Source of the DNA: Actinomycetota bacterium
Lineage (GTDB): Bacteria > Actinomycetota > UBA4738 > HRBIN12
Assembly (NCBI GenBank): GCA_035697485.1
Contig: DASSCU010000020.1
Coordinates: 1-64,000, forward strand
Direction of reading: 5' to 3'
Length of the DNA stretch: 64,000 nucleotides
The translations under genes and the position numbers were made by a program. Numbering within the stretch: the first letter of the stretch is position 1; every line of letters starts with the position of its first letter. The notes beneath the pieces were generated by a model. It was not told where the DNA came from. It worked only from the letters and a program-made list of their open reading frames with translations, and made no database searches. Positions 17,495 through 26,305 of the stretch are shown here, piece by piece.

Positions 17495-18022
17495 ATGCGT
17501 CAGCGTTCGACGGTGAGGGCCATGATCACGCTGGTGGCGATCGGCCTCTCAGCGACCTCCCTGGGTTACGTCGCGGGCCGAGCTCCGAGAGGAGGCGCGC
17601 GGGTCACGGCGATCGACGCGCTCGCCGTCGGGATGGGGGTGGGACTGCTCGTCGGCACCATCGCCTCGGTGATCGTCGTGTGGGCGAGTCGTCGATCCCG
17701 CGACCCCCTGGTCTGTCGGGGCATCTCGCGTGGCGTATGGGCCGCCTCAACCGTCTCGTTCGTGTTGGTCCTGAGCATCAGCGGGGGAGAGCCACCGGCG
17801 ACGTTCCCCGGGCTGGCGGCCCTGGCGGGGGTCTGGACCATGGGCTGCTGCGCGGCGCTCGCGGCGGCGTGGGTCGGAGCCGTCGTGGTGCCGGAGCACT
17901 GGGCGGCACGATCCGACCTCCTTCCGGAGGCCAGCTCGGCACTCCTGCGTGCGTGGCCCTCGGTCGCGACCGAGGACCGCGACGACAGGCGTCCTCCCGG
18001 CGTTCCCACCGGCGCGGCGTAG
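17495..18022 (+). CDS. Four-helix membrane protein of unknown function between prcA and pafA
   Basis: 175 residues from ATG 17495 (AGGGAGG at 17484-17490). Four hydrophobic segments are visible: about 8-28, 38-63, 80-98 and 105-130. A basic loop (SRRSRDPLVC) follows the second, and a Pro/Arg-rich cytoplasmic tail closes the protein. No catalytic motif or known family recognised. It lies 49 bases after prcA and 9 bases before pafA, on the same strand, so it is probably co-transcribed with proteasome genes. A role in that system is only a guess from position. Confidence 0.7.
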   Translation: MRQRSTVRAMITLVAIGLSATSLGYVAGRAPRGGARVTAIDALAVGMGVGLLVGTIASVIVVWASRRSRDPLVCRGISRGVWAASTVSFVLVLSISGGEPPATFPGLAALAGVWTMGCCAALAAAWVGAVVVPEHWAARSDLLPEASSALLRAWPSVATEDRDDRRPPGVPTGAA

Positions 18023-18031
18023 GCTTTTCGG

Positions 18032-19390
18032 GTGGATCGGCGCATCTTCGGGCTCGAGAACGAGTACGGCGTCACCTGCACCTTCCGTGGGCAGCGGCGC
18101 CTGTCACCGGATGAGGTCGCCCGGTACCTGTTCCGCAGGGTCGTGCACTGGGGACGCTCGTCCAACGTCTTCCTCGAGAACGGCGCCCGGCTCTACCTCG
18201 ACGTCGGCTCGCATCCCGAATACGCGACACCCGAATGTGACGTCGTCAAGGAGGTCGTCGCGCACGACAAGGCGGGGGAGCGCATCCTCGAAGCGCTGCT
18301 CGGAGCGGCGGAGATGCGTCTGCACGAGGAGGGCATCTCCGGCCAGGTCTACCTGTTCAAGAACAACACCGACTCGGCGGGCAACAGCTACGGCTGCCAC
18401 GAGAACTACCTCGTCGGGCGCCACGGCGAGTTCGCACGCATGGCCGACGTGCTGATCCCGTTCTTCGTGACCCGCCAGATCTGGTGCGGAGCGGGAAAGG
18501 TGCTCCACGGCCCCCGCGGCGCGCAATACTGCATCGCGCAGCGAGCCGAGCACATCTGGGAGGGCGTCTCGAGCGCGACGACCCGCTCGCGTCCGATCAT
18601 CAACACCCGCGACGAGCCGCACGCCGACGCGGAGCGGTTCCGGCGCCTGCACGTGATCGTCGGGGATTCGAACATGAGCGAGTGGACGACGTTCATGAAG
18701 GTCGGCATCACCGACCTCGTGCTCCGTATGGTCGAGAGCAACACCGTGATGCGCGACCTCTCGCTCGAGAACCCGATCCGCGCGATCCGCGAGATCAGCC
18801 ACGACACGTCGTGTACGCGCACGGTGAAGCTCGCGAACGGTCGGGAGCTGTCCGCGATCGAGATGCAGGTCGAGTATTACGAGAAGACCGAACGCTTCGT
18901 GGAACGCCGGGGGGCCGACGAGATCTCGAAGGTGCTCCTGCGCGAGTGGCGTGAGGCGCTCGACGCGTTGATCGACGGCGAGCCCGAGCGGCTCGTTCGC
19001 AAGGTCGACTGGGTGACGAAGCGCATGATGATCGAGCGGTACATGGCCAAGCACGACCTCGCGCTGGCCTCGCCTCGCGTCGCCCTGCTCGATCTCAGCT
19101 ACCACGACGTGAACCGCACGCGCGGCCTCTACTACCTGCTCGAGAAGGCCGGGAAGGTCGAGCGGGTCGTCACCGACGCCCAGGTGAATCTGGCGATGCG
19201 CGAACCTCCACAGACCACCAGGGCCAAGCTCCGCGGCGACTTCATCAAGCAGGCGAAGGCGAAGCGACGCGACTACACGGTCGACTGGGTACACCTCAAG
19301 CTGAACGACCAGGCGCAGCGCACCGTGCTCTGCAAGGACCCGTTCCGCAGCGTCGATGAACGCGTGGAGCAGCTGATCGCCCACATGTGA
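18032..19390 (+). CDS. pafA: PafA, Pup-protein ligase
   Basis: 452 residues from GTG 18032. [16 protein letters not shown] opens the glutamine-synthetase-like fold; its Glu residues bind Mg-[37 protein letters not shown] and [21 protein letters not shown] match Dop along the fold but without the Dop-specific loop. PafA phosphorylates the C-terminal Glu of Pup and joins it to substrate lysines. The native GGE Pup encoded upstream is a direct substrate. The stop overlaps the next small ORF (TGATG). Confidence 0.96.
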   Translation: MDRRIFGLENEYGVTCTFRGQRRLSPDEVARYLFRRVVHWGRSSNVFLENGARLYLDVGSHPEYATPECDVVKEVVAHDKAGERILEALLGAAEMRLHEEGISGQVYLFKNNTDSAGNSYGCHENYLVGRHGEFARMADVLIPFFVTRQIWCGAGKVLHGPRGAQYCIAQRAEHIWEGVSSATTRSRPIINTRDEPHADAERFRRLHVIVGDSNMSEWTTFMKVGITDLVLRMVESNTVMRDLSLENPIRAIREISHDTSCTRTVKLANGRELSAIEMQVEYYEKTERFVERRGADEISKVLLREWREALDALIDGEPERLVRKVDWVTKRMMIERYMAKHDLALASPRVALLDLSYHDVNRTRGLYYLLEKAGKVERVVTDAQVNLAMREPPQTTRAKLRGDFIKQAKAKRRDYTVDWVHLKLNDQAQRTVLCKDPFRSVDERVEQLIAHM

Positions 19391-19674
19391 TGAACCTGCT
19401 CGAGTCGGCGCTGTGGCTGGCGGGTGAGGTCTTCTTCAGACTGGGTCTCGACCGCGGCCCGGGGACCCTCGGACGGCGTGCGCGCGGATGGACGACGGTC
19501 TTCGAGGGGTCCGAGGACGACGCTCATCGACTCGCCGGCCGCATCTTGAAGTCCCACCTGCCCTGCGGGATCCACCGAACCGGTCCACGCCGGTCCGAGG
19601 TGGTGGTTCGCCACGAGCACCGTGAGCAGGCGGCCGCATCGGCCGAGACGCTCGGGCTCGACGCTCAGACGTAA
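19390..19674 (+). CDS. Small hypothetical protein, possibly DUF2007-like
   Basis: 94 residues from ATG 19390, overlapping the pafA stop by one base. Short hydrophobic start (LLESALWLAGEVFF), then WTTVFEGSEDDAHRLAGRIL, GIHR and SEVVVRHEHREQAAA. This pattern of short strand, helix, strand and helix recalls DUF2007 putative signal-transducing domains, but the match is weak. It converges with the hydrolase gene on the other strand and overlaps it by ten bases. Coding status rests on tight coupling to pafA and a plausible domain pattern. Confidence 0.5.
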   Translation: MNLLESALWLAGEVFFRLGLDRGPGTLGRRARGWTTVFEGSEDDAHRLAGRILKSHLPCGIHRTGPRRSEVVVRHEHREQAAASAETLGLDAQT

Positions 19675-20483
19675 CGGCGGATCAGGTCCTCGATGAATGG
19701 GTTCAGCGTCTCGTGCGCATGCCCGTAGATCGAGCCGTGGCCCATGCCCTCGAACAGGTGGTACTCGCCGTTGCCGGCCAACCCGGCGAGCTCGAGGCCG
19801 TCCTGCGGGGGCGCCTGCACGTCCTCGGTGAACGCGATCACGTGCACTGGCACCTCGCACGTCGGAAGCGCTGCGCGCTGATCGAAGCGCAGCGAGGCGT
19901 CCCACTGCGGGATCAACGACGTCTCGTTCTCGCCGGAGTCCATCCAGGCGAGCAGCTGGTCCCGCAGCCTCGGCCACAGCTCCCGGTCGCCGAGCACCCG
20001 AGCCGGGTAGAGCATCGCGGCGTAGTGAGTGGCGCCCATCAGCCCGTCGAGACGCCCTCCCTCCCTTCGGAACTCGATCTCGGCCTCCTGGAAGTCCCAC
20101 CCCCACCCGGTGCACCAGGCCCCCGTCCCCATCACCACCGCGCACCGGACGAGCTCGGGGAAGTCGATGCAGACCTGCTGGGCGATCGCCGATCCGAAGG
20201 AGAGTCCGACGAGCGCCACGGGTGGTTCGCACACCGCGCGAATCAGCTCCGCCGCATCGCGAGCGAAGTCCTCGATCGGCCACGGCATCGGCCGATCGCA
20301 CGTCGTGCGGCCGATGCCACGGTTGTCGAACGTCGTGTTACGGAAGGAGCGCTCGAAGTGCGGCATCTGGTACGGGTGCCAGTCGCTCCCGGGGCTGCCA
20401 CCGCCCGCCACCCAGACCACGTCGGGTCCCACGCCGAACCGCTCGTAGTGGATCGTCGCGCCCGATCCCCGGAACGTCGGCAC
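19665..20483 (-). CDS. Alpha/beta-fold hydrolase
   Basis: 272 residues. IHYERFGVGPDVVWVAGGG provides the first strands and the oxyanion loop region; TTFDNRGIGRTT is the usual strand after it. The nucleophile elbow is GLSFGS (Ser about 94), the acid is in AFTEDVQAP, and the base is His in GMGHGS. The length and layout match the large hydrolase/esterase/C-C hydrolase group, whose substrates cannot be predicted. It belongs to a minus-strand island of three genes that splits pafA from pafBC, with 17 bases to the next gene of the island. Confidence 0.85.
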   Translation of the reverse strand: MPTFRGSGATIHYERFGVGPDVVWVAGGGSPGSDWHPYQMPHFERSFRNTTFDNRGIGRTTCDRPMPWPIEDFARDAAELIRAVCEPPVALVGLSFGSAIAQQVCIDFPELVRCAVVMGTGAWCTGWGWDFQEAEIEFRREGGRLDGLMGATHYAAMLYPARVLGDRELWPRLRDQLLAWMDSGENETSLIPQWDASLRFDQRAALPTCEVPVHVIAFTEDVQAPPQDGLELAGLAGNGEYHLFEGMGHGSIYGHAHETLNPFIEDLIRRYV

Positions 20484-20500
20484 GGCGCGCCAGCCGCCCC

Positions 20501-20878
20501 TCAGACCCCGGACAGCAGCGTCGCGACCGTCGCAACGCCGAGCACGAGTCCGGCTCCGCCCAGGACCAGGACGACCCAGAGCGGCAGGGGAGCGAACCCG
20601 CCGGTGGCGAGGTGCCGTTCCACCACCCGCTGCCTGATCGCGCCGTAGACCATCAGGAAGATGCCGAGCAGGCCGTAGCCGAGGCCGAGCAGACGGTAGA
20701 ACCCCTGGTCTTCATCGAGCAGGACCGGCAACAGCCGGCCGACCGCCAGGCTCACGGCGATCGACGCCAACCCGGAGCGCAGCCAGGCCAGGAACGTGCG
20801 TTCCTCCGCGAGGAACGTGCGCCGGGTGGCATCGATCGCGGGGTCCGTTTCCGGGTCGGCGGCCGTCACGGGGTGCAT
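20501..20878 (-). CDS. DUF202 family membrane protein
   Basis: 125 residues. The signature RTFLAEERTFLAWLRSGLASIAV (about 19-41) is the hallmark of DUF202, followed by two more hydrophobic helices (about 62-82 and 97-120). DUF202 proteins are small inner-membrane proteins; some are linked to vacuolar transporter chaperone-like domains, but bacterial function is unknown. The gene is in a tight run with the hydrolase downstream and an unknown gene upstream. Confidence 0.88.
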   Translation of the reverse strand: MHPVTAADPETDPAIDATRRTFLAEERTFLAWLRSGLASIAVSLAVGRLLPVLLDEDQGFYRLLGLGYGLLGIFLMVYGAIRQRVVERHLATGGFAPLPLWVVLVLGGAGLVLGVATVATLLSGV

Positions 20879-20895
20879 CGTGACACATGGCGCCG

Positions 20896-21543
20896 TCAGC
20901 GCCAGCGACGGTTCCCTGCGGCGATCCTTCCAGCGAGCACACCCGTGGCCGCGGCCGCGAGCGCGTGGAGCGAGGGGGCGGGCGTTCCCCGGCCGTCGAG
21001 CCCGGGGCGCGGGTCGACCTCGACCACGTGATGCGAGGCGAAGAGCCCCAGTTCAGCGACGACCGCTCGCACCTCGGCGCGCCCGGGACCGTCGAGCGAA
21101 GGGAACGCGATATCGAGATCCACCCAGCAAGCCTCGAATATCCGCCGCGCCGATGGAGGATCGTCGAACGGCACCACGGGGAGGGGCCGGCCACGGAGCG
21201 CCCGGGAAACGACCAGCGTCTCCGTCACCTCGTCGATGGCCACGGCCACGGTCAGGACCTCCGCTTCCGCAGCGGCGTCGAGCAGTCGCCGGCCGAGCCG
21301 GTCACCGGACCCGAGACGGACGGGCGAGACCGATGCCCGGCCCGCCCGCTCGGCGGCCGCGCCTGCCGTGGGCTCGAGCGCGGCTGAGGTGAGCACGATC
21401 ACCGGCGTGTTCCGCAACCAGCCCGGGTCGATCTCGCCGACGGGCCGGCCGAGCGGCACCACGACCTCCCTGGTCTCGACCCCGACGACGACCTCGGAGG
21501 CCGCCTCCACCGAGCCGTCGGGAAGCCGGCGGGTGCGGATCAT
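20896..21543 (-). CDS. Conserved-looking protein of unknown function
   Basis: 215 residues starting MIRTRRLPDGS. The sequence alternates short strands and helices (VIVLTSAALE, LTVAVAIDEVTETLVVSRAL, VRAVVAELGLFASHHVVEVDPRPGL), which suggests a cytoplasmic alpha/beta protein. No catalytic motif, transmembrane segment or signal sequence is seen. It is divergent from pafB (45 bases apart), so the two share a promoter region. No family recognised. Confidence 0.65.
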   Translation of the reverse strand: MIRTRRLPDGSVEAASEVVVGVETREVVVPLGRPVGEIDPGWLRNTPVIVLTSAALEPTAGAAAERAGRASVSPVRLGSGDRLGRRLLDAAAEAEVLTVAVAIDEVTETLVVSRALRGRPLPVVPFDDPPSARRIFEACWVDLDIAFPSLDGPGRAEVRAVVAELGLFASHHVVEVDPRPGLDGRGTPAPSLHALAAAATGVLAGRIAAGNRRWR

Positions 21544-21588
21544 GCGGGTGCTCGGTCGCTCGGCATCGCGAGGCTATGATGCCCGACG

Positions 21589-22551
21589 ATGACGGGCGAG
21601 GAACGTATGGAGCCGCTGGAGCGGCTGCTGAACCTCGTCGGCCTGCTCCTCGAGACGTCAACCCCGCTCACCTTCGAGCAGATCCGGGAGACCCTCGACG
21701 CCTACCGTGCCGACAAGGTCGACAGCGCCAAGCGCATGTTCGAACGGGACAAGGACCAGCTCCGCGAGTTCGGCATCCCGCTGCAGCTCGTCGACACCGA
21801 CGTCTGGGGCACCGAGCAGGGGTACATCATCCCGAAGGACGAGTACTACCTCCCCGAGATCGCGTTCACTCCTGAGGAGCTCGGTGCGCTGCTCGTGGCG
21901 GCGCAGAGCGGGGGAGAGAACACCCGGGCGGAACAAGCAGCGCGCAAGCTCCTCTACGGCGCCGACGGAGGGGTGCTCGCCGGCCTCGCGGGGGGACCGC
22001 TAGCTTCGGGCTCCGATGCCCGCAGCGCCCTCGTGATCGACTGCGCCGAGGCCGCCCAGCGGCGGCGGCGCGTCAGCTTCGGATACCGGACGTCGGACGG
22101 CCGGGAGAACCGGCGCGTCATCGCCGCCTACGCCATGGTCTTCCGTGGGGGACATTGGTACCTGGTCGGCCACGACGAGGATCGCGACGACGTGCGGGCC
22201 TTCCGCCTCTCGCGCTTCACCAGCGACATCGACGATCTCGGCGAGGGCGGCCCCCCGCCCGAGGGGTTCCGGGCCGCCGACCATGTGCAGGCCGGGCCCT
22301 GGGCGGCGGCCGCAGAAGACCATGCCGAGGTCGCGTTCTCGCCCGACGTGGCCTGGTGGGCCGTGGGGTCGTTCGCGGGGGCGAGAAGGATCGACGTCGA
22401 CGACGAGGGGTGGGTGATGGTCGAGGTGCCGATGGGCGACCCGGACCTGCTCGCGGCGCTCATCCTGCAGTTCGGTCCGGACGCCGTCGTGCGCGCACCC
22501 GACCCGTTGCGCGACGAAGTCGTCGGACGGCTGGAGGCGATCCTTGCCTGA
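21589..22551 (+). CDS. pafB: PafB, WYL-domain transcription activator of the DNA-damage response
   Basis: 320 residues. An N-terminal winged helix (about 5-75, RLLNLVGLLLETSTPLTFEQIRETL) is followed by a WYL domain (about 150-230) with HWYLVGHDEDRDDVRAFRLSRF. The C-terminal domain closes the protein. PafB and PafC form a heterodimer that binds single-stranded DNA through WYL and activates LexA-independent DNA-repair genes in mycobacteria. It overlaps pafC by eight bases. Location near pafA is conserved and historical; it is not a proteasome component. Confidence 0.92.
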   Translation: MTGEERMEPLERLLNLVGLLLETSTPLTFEQIRETLDAYRADKVDSAKRMFERDKDQLREFGIPLQLVDTDVWGTEQGYIIPKDEYYLPEIAFTPEELGALLVAAQSGGENTRAEQAARKLLYGADGGVLAGLAGGPLASGSDARSALVIDCAEAAQRRRRVSFGYRTSDGRENRRVIAAYAMVFRGGHWYLVGHDEDRDDVRAFRLSRFTSDIDDLGEGGPPPEGFRAADHVQAGPWAAAAEDHAEVAFSPDVAWWAVGSFAGARRIDVDDEGWVMVEVPMGDPDLLAALILQFGPDAVVRAPDPLRDEVVGRLEAILA

Positions 22552-23515
22552 GGGTCGGCGCGCCAGCCCGCCCAGGACGGCCGACCGCCTGGGTCGCATG
22601 CTCGTGATCGTGCCGTACCTGGTGCGGCACCCGGGCACGTCCCTGGGCGACGTGGCGCGACTCTACGACGTGAAGCCGGAACAGCTCCGGCGCGATCTCG
22701 ATCTGCTCTTCATGTCGGGCCTCCCGCCGTACGGCCCGGGCGACCTGATCGACGTGGAGGTCGATGAGGACGACCACGTCTGGATCACGATGGCGGACCA
22801 CTTCTCCCGCCCACTGCGTCTGAGCCGACAGGAGGCCCTGGCGATCACCTTGCGCTCGGCCGAGCTGCTCGCGACGCCCGGCCTCCCGGAGGCACCGGCC
22901 CTCGCGAGCGCGGTGCAGAAGCTCCGGGACGCGCTCGGCCCCGACACCGTGGGCACCGACGAAGCGATCGCGACCGCTGAAGCGGGCCGCCCAGCGGAAC
23001 ACCTCGATGCCCTGCGACGGGCGGCCAGAAACCACGAGCGCATCACGATCGAGTACTTCGCGGGTTCGACGGGCGCGTGGACCACCCGCGACGTCGAGCC
23101 CGAGGAGGTCTTCTCCGCGATGGGCAACTGGTACGTCGCGGCCTGGGACGTCGGAGCCGACGACGAACGGCTGTTCAGGGCCGATCGTATCCGGGCCGTC
23201 ACCGGTACCGGGCATCGGTTCGAGGTGCGCGGTCTCGAGGGCGCCGGACGCGCCCTGTACACGCCGACCGGCGGCGAGGTTCCGGTGCGTCTGCTGCTGA
23301 GGCCGGGTGCCCGGTGGATCGCCGAGTACTACGTCACCGACGACCCGCGTGAACTCGACGATGGATCGCTCGAGGTCACGCTGCCCTCTGCACGGCTCGG
23401 GTGGGTCGCAGGACTCCTGCTCCGGGTCGGACCCGACGCGGAGATCCTGTCGCCGCCCGAGGCTACCGAGGCGCTCGAGGACCTCGCGCGGCGCACGTTC
23501 GCGCGGTATCGCTGA
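22544..23515 (+). CDS. pafC: PafC, partner of PafB
   Basis: 323 residues from TTG 22544, overlapping pafB by eight bases. Winged helix about 18-85 (MLVIVPYLVRHPGTSLGDVARLYDV), then the WYL domain with NWYVAAWDVGADDERLFRADRI near residue 190-215, then the WCX-like C-terminal domain. The WYL motif reads WYV here, a common variant. With PafB it forms the DNA-damage-responsive activator. A later start is possible, but the overlap and conserved length support this one. Confidence 0.92.
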   Translation: MPEGRRASPPRTADRLGRMLVIVPYLVRHPGTSLGDVARLYDVKPEQLRRDLDLLFMSGLPPYGPGDLIDVEVDEDDHVWITMADHFSRPLRLSRQEALAITLRSAELLATPGLPEAPALASAVQKLRDALGPDTVGTDEAIATAEAGRPAEHLDALRRAARNHERITIEYFAGSTGAWTTRDVEPEEVFSAMGNWYVAAWDVGADDERLFRADRIRAVTGTGHRFEVRGLEGAGRALYTPTGGEVPVRLLLRPGARWIAEYYVTDDPRELDDGSLEVTLPSARLGWVAGLLLRVGPDAEILSPPEATEALEDLARRTFARYR

Positions 23516-23638
23516 CGAGGGGTGGACCGCGCCGCCGCCGGCGCTCGTGGGGCTGTCGCGATTTACCCCGAGTTGGGTAGGCCCATCACCCCGGCAGGTC
23601 TCAAGGCTCGCCCGGCGAGGGCCGATAGCTCCCGTGAG

Positions 23639-24004
23639 ATGACAACGATCCGGACAACGTGCCCCAGGTGTGGCGAGGTGGACATGGGTCCCGAGGCGAT
23701 CATGCTCTCGGTGCGACAGAGCGGCCGCGAAGGCAGCTACCGGTTCACCTGCCCCAGCTGCGCCGACGACGTGGAGAAGCGCGCCGACCGCAAGATCGTG
23801 GCGTTGCTGGTCTCGGCAGGGGTGGACATCGAGCAGTCAGAGAGCGACCAGATGCTCTTCGACGACGAAGCGGGCGATGAGGTCGGACGACCGATCCCCC
23901 AGGGCCCGGTCTTCTCGATCGACGACGTGATCGAGTTCCACTATCTGCTGGAGGACGACCGCTACATCGAGGAGTTCCTGGCCTCGAGCGGCGGCGGCGC
24001 CTGA
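23639..24004 (+). CDS. Small zinc-ribbon-like protein downstream of pafC
   Basis: 121 residues from ATG 23639; an earlier in-frame start at 23522 adds a low-complexity, noncoding-looking stretch. CPRCG (about 8-12) and CPSC (about 37-40) form a four-cysteine zinc ribbon. An acidic helical tail follows, ending FSIDDVIEFHYLLEDDRYIEEFLAS. Similar small proteins occur between paf and tat genes in actinobacteria, but no function is known to me. Confidence 0.7.
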   Translation: MTTIRTTCPRCGEVDMGPEAIMLSVRQSGREGSYRFTCPSCADDVEKRADRKIVALLVSAGVDIEQSESDQMLFDDEAGDEVGRPIPQGPVFSIDDVIEFHYLLEDDRYIEEFLASSGGGA

Positions 24005-24067
24005 CCGGTCCCATCGCGAGTCGCTCTGGCCGCCGAGCCAGCTTCGCCCTCGTGTAGCATCGCCGCC

Positions 24068-24277
24068 GTGGGTACCTGGCTCCTCGTCTGGTTCGCGATC
24101 GGCATCGTGTCGACGGTCGCCGTCATCGCGTTCCTGATCGCGTTGATCCGCCACCTCTTGGTTCTCGGACGGACGGCGAGGCGCATGCAGGACGAGGTCG
24201 CGCCGATCGTGCAGGAGATCTCCGCCGAGGGCGCCCGCGCGAGCGATCGCGCATCCCGCCTGGGTCCTCAACGATAG
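24068..24277 (+). CDS. Single-pass membrane micro-protein upstream of tatA
   Basis: 69 residues from GTG 24068. One transmembrane helix spans about 3-31 (LLVWFAIGIVSTVAVIAFLI), followed by a basic helix (RHLLVLGRTARRMQDEVAPIVQEI) that looks amphipathic. The architecture, one helix plus amphipathic helix, resembles TatA itself, but the TatA FGP-type hinge is missing. It ends 30 bases before tatA. Confidence 0.6.
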   Translation: MGTWLLVWFAIGIVSTVAVIAFLIALIRHLLVLGRTARRMQDEVAPIVQEISAEGARASDRASRLGPQR

Positions 24278-24307
24278 GATGAGATCCGGGCGCACGCCCT
24301 TCCAGAC

Positions 24308-24739
24308 ATGCTCAACATCGGACCGCCGGAGCTCATCCTCATCTTCGTGATCGCCCTCGTGATCGTGGGCCCGCAGCGGCTGCCCGAGCTCGGGCGCACG
24401 ATCGGCAAGGGCCTCCGCGAGTTCCGGAAGATGCAGGACGAGGTGAAGGACCTCGTGAACACGGGCATGGGCGAGGAGTTCAAGCAGACGGCGGCCGAAC
24501 TGCGACGCACCGCGTCCGACCTGAAGAGCGCGGCCGATGTGCGATCGGCGTTCGACACCGACACGCCACGCACCCGCCCCCACAGCCGGGCCCGCGACGA
24601 CGACGATACGACGACCACCGAGCCCGACATCGACGGGCCGCAGCCGGAGACTGACCTGCCGGAGACTGACCTGCCGGAGCCCACCACCACGCCACCGACC
24701 TCACCCGTCGACACCGACGACACCGGAACCGACGAGTGA
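24308..24739 (+). CDS. tatA: TatA/TatB-type twin-arginine translocase subunit
   Basis: 143 residues. IGPPELILIFVIALVIVGPQ is the short transmembrane helix with its hinge, followed by the amphipathic helix RLPELGRTIGKGLREFRKM. The long acidic Thr/Pro-rich tail (about 85-143) includes a PETDL duplication. TatA multimers form the pore for folded twin-arginine substrates; the polar-Gly-Pro hinge and long tail also fit TatB, and one protein may serve both roles. TatC follows ten bases later. Confidence 0.9.
   Translation: MLNIGPPELILIFVIALVIVGPQRLPELGRTIGKGLREFRKMQDEVKDLVNTGMGEEFKQTAAELRRTASDLKSAADVRSAFDTDTPRTRPHSRARDDDDTTTTEPDIDGPQPETDLPETDLPEPTTTPPTSPVDTDDTGTDE
24646..24675 (+). repeat. 15-base tandem repeat in the tatA tail
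   Basis: GGAGACTGACCTGCC occurs twice back to back and encodes the duplicated PETDL in the disordered acidic tail. A slippage-type in-frame repeat. Confidence 0.9.
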
Positions 24740-24749
24740 GGCTCGCCGC

Positions 24750-25535
24750 ATGCGGCTGATCCCGAGGTTCCTCCGCAGGTCGGAGGCAGAGCGCACCGGC
24801 ACGATGTCGGTGATGGAGCACCTCGAGGAGCTCCGTCGGCGCATCGTGATCGCGTTCTTCGCGATCCTCGCGGGGGCGGTGGTCGGCTGGTTCCTGTACC
24901 CGTACGTGCTGGAGCTGCTGCGAGACCCGTTCTGCCAGTACCTGCGCGACAACCCTGAGGTGCGACCGCCTGCGGGTTGCGATCTGGTCTTCAACAGTCC
25001 CGTCGACGCCTTCCTCACGAAGCTGAAGATGGTCGGGTTCCTCGGCCTGATCGTGGCGTTGCCCGTCGTGCTCTACCAGCTGTGGGCGTTCATCGTGCCG
25101 GGTCTGACGAGCCGGGAGAAGCGATGGTCGATCCCGTTCATCGTCTCCTCCACGCTCCTGTTCATCGCCGGCGCGGCGTTCGCGATCTGGACGCTGCCCA
25201 GGGCCCTCGAGTTCCTGCTCGGGTTCGGCGGCGAGGCCATCGTGCCCCTGATCACGTTCGATCGGTACATCGGGTTCGTCACCCTCGTCACGCTCGCGTT
25301 CGGCGTGTCGTTCCTGTTCCCGGTGATCCTGGTCTTCCTGGAGGCGGTCGGCGTGCTCTCGTGGCAGCTGCTCGCGTCCTGGCGGCGCTGGGCGATCCTC
25401 GGCATCTCGGTCTTCGCGGCGGTGATCACGCCCAGCGGCGACCCGTACACGATGTTCGCGATGATGATCCCGATGTACGTGTTCTACGAGGCCTCTATCA
25501 TCATCGGCCGGATCATGAAGCGTTCCCGCACCTGA
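24750..25535 (+). CDS. tatC: TatC, twin-arginine translocase receptor
   Basis: 261 residues from ATG 24750. MSVMEHLEELRRRIVIAF is the conserved N-terminal signal-binding segment (Glu of HLEELR). Six hydrophobic helices follow, with YQLWAFIVPGL in the P1-P2 region and the FFPVILVFLE-like segment LFPVILVFLEAVGVL. TatC reads the twin-arginine signal peptide and recruits TatA. A periplasmic Cys pair (FCQYL, GCDLV) may form a disulfide. Operon with tatA is clear from spacing. Confidence 0.95.
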   Translation: MRLIPRFLRRSEAERTGTMSVMEHLEELRRRIVIAFFAILAGAVVGWFLYPYVLELLRDPFCQYLRDNPEVRPPAGCDLVFNSPVDAFLTKLKMVGFLGLIVALPVVLYQLWAFIVPGLTSREKRWSIPFIVSSTLLFIAGAAFAIWTLPRALEFLLGFGGEAIVPLITFDRYIGFVTLVTLAFGVSFLFPVILVFLEAVGVLSWQLLASWRRWAILGISVFAAVITPSGDPYTMFAMMIPMYVFYEASIIIGRIMKRSRT

Positions 25536-25550
25536 GACGAGGACGACGAG

Positions 25551-26294
25551 ATGGCGATCAAGGGAAAGAGGAAGCCGAAGCAACGGTCCGCGCCGCGCGC
25601 GCCCAGGCGTGAGCCCGTGGCCCCGCCAACACCCTTCCTGCGACGTCGGTGGGTGCAGCTCACCGCCGGATTCCTCGTTGGCGTCTTCGCGATGATCGTG
25701 TTCGTGTGGGTGACCAACAGCCTGCGCACCGACGATGCCGAGGCTGAGGCGACCGGCGATGCGGCGAAGCGGCGCGCGGCGGCCACCGCGTACCAACAGG
25801 CGGTACGCGGCGCCTACGGCGAGGTCGGCGTCGTCGACCCGGGCCTGCCTCCCACGATCTTCGCCGACATGAACGCGGCGCTCGACGCCATGGCTCGAGG
25901 GAACCCGCCACCCGGCGCCGAGGCGACCTTCCAGCAGGCCGCCGCCGATGCTGCGAAGGCTCGGAAGGAGCTCGCAGCGTTCGACGTCTCCGCCACGATC
26001 GCCGACCAGGGGTTCGATGCGATCGCCGCTGCCTCCTTCACGGGGTCGGCCGAGACCCTCGAGCAGGTGCTCGATCGGTACCGGCAGGCCGCCGAGGTGG
26101 CGGCCGCCGCCGCCGCGAGCGAGGGCACCGATGCCCAACGGCTCGCCGAGATCGCGGTGGACCTTCGCGACACCGCTCAGGAGCAGTTGACCGAGGGCTG
26201 GACGGAGTACCTCCAGTCCCTCAGGGCAGGCGGGGTGCCCGAGGCGCCGACCACCGGCGGCATCGTGCCCGAGCTGCCGGGCGGCGGGGGATAG
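25551..26294 (+). CDS. Membrane-anchored coiled-coil protein of unknown function
   Basis: 247 residues. A strongly basic N terminus (KGKRKPKQR) precedes one transmembrane helix (about 34-57), then an Ala/Glu-rich helical exterior (65-225) and a Gly/Pro tail. No known domain. It follows tatC by 15 bases and precedes the lipid-kinase gene by 11, so it is within the same transcript. Composition suggests a structural or scaffolding role in the envelope; that is inference only. Confidence 0.7.
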   Translation: MAIKGKRKPKQRSAPRAPRREPVAPPTPFLRRRWVQLTAGFLVGVFAMIVFVWVTNSLRTDDAEAEATGDAAKRRAAATAYQQAVRGAYGEVGVVDPGLPPTIFADMNAALDAMARGNPPPGAEATFQQAAADAAKARKELAAFDVSATIADQGFDAIAAASFTGSAETLEQVLDRYRQAAEVAAAAAASEGTDAQRLAEIAVDLRDTAQEQLTEGWTEYLQSLRAGGVPEAPTTGGIVPELPGGGG

Positions 26295-26305
26295 GCCGGA
26301 TCGCG

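Noticed and set aside
19665-21543. Genomic island between pafA and pafB
   Set aside because: Three minus-strand genes of similar GC bias, with no integrase, repeats or tRNA; looks like a simple rearrangement.
24646-24675. CRISPR-like or VNTR array
   Set aside because: Only two in-frame 15-base copies without spacers, encoding PETDL in the TatA tail.
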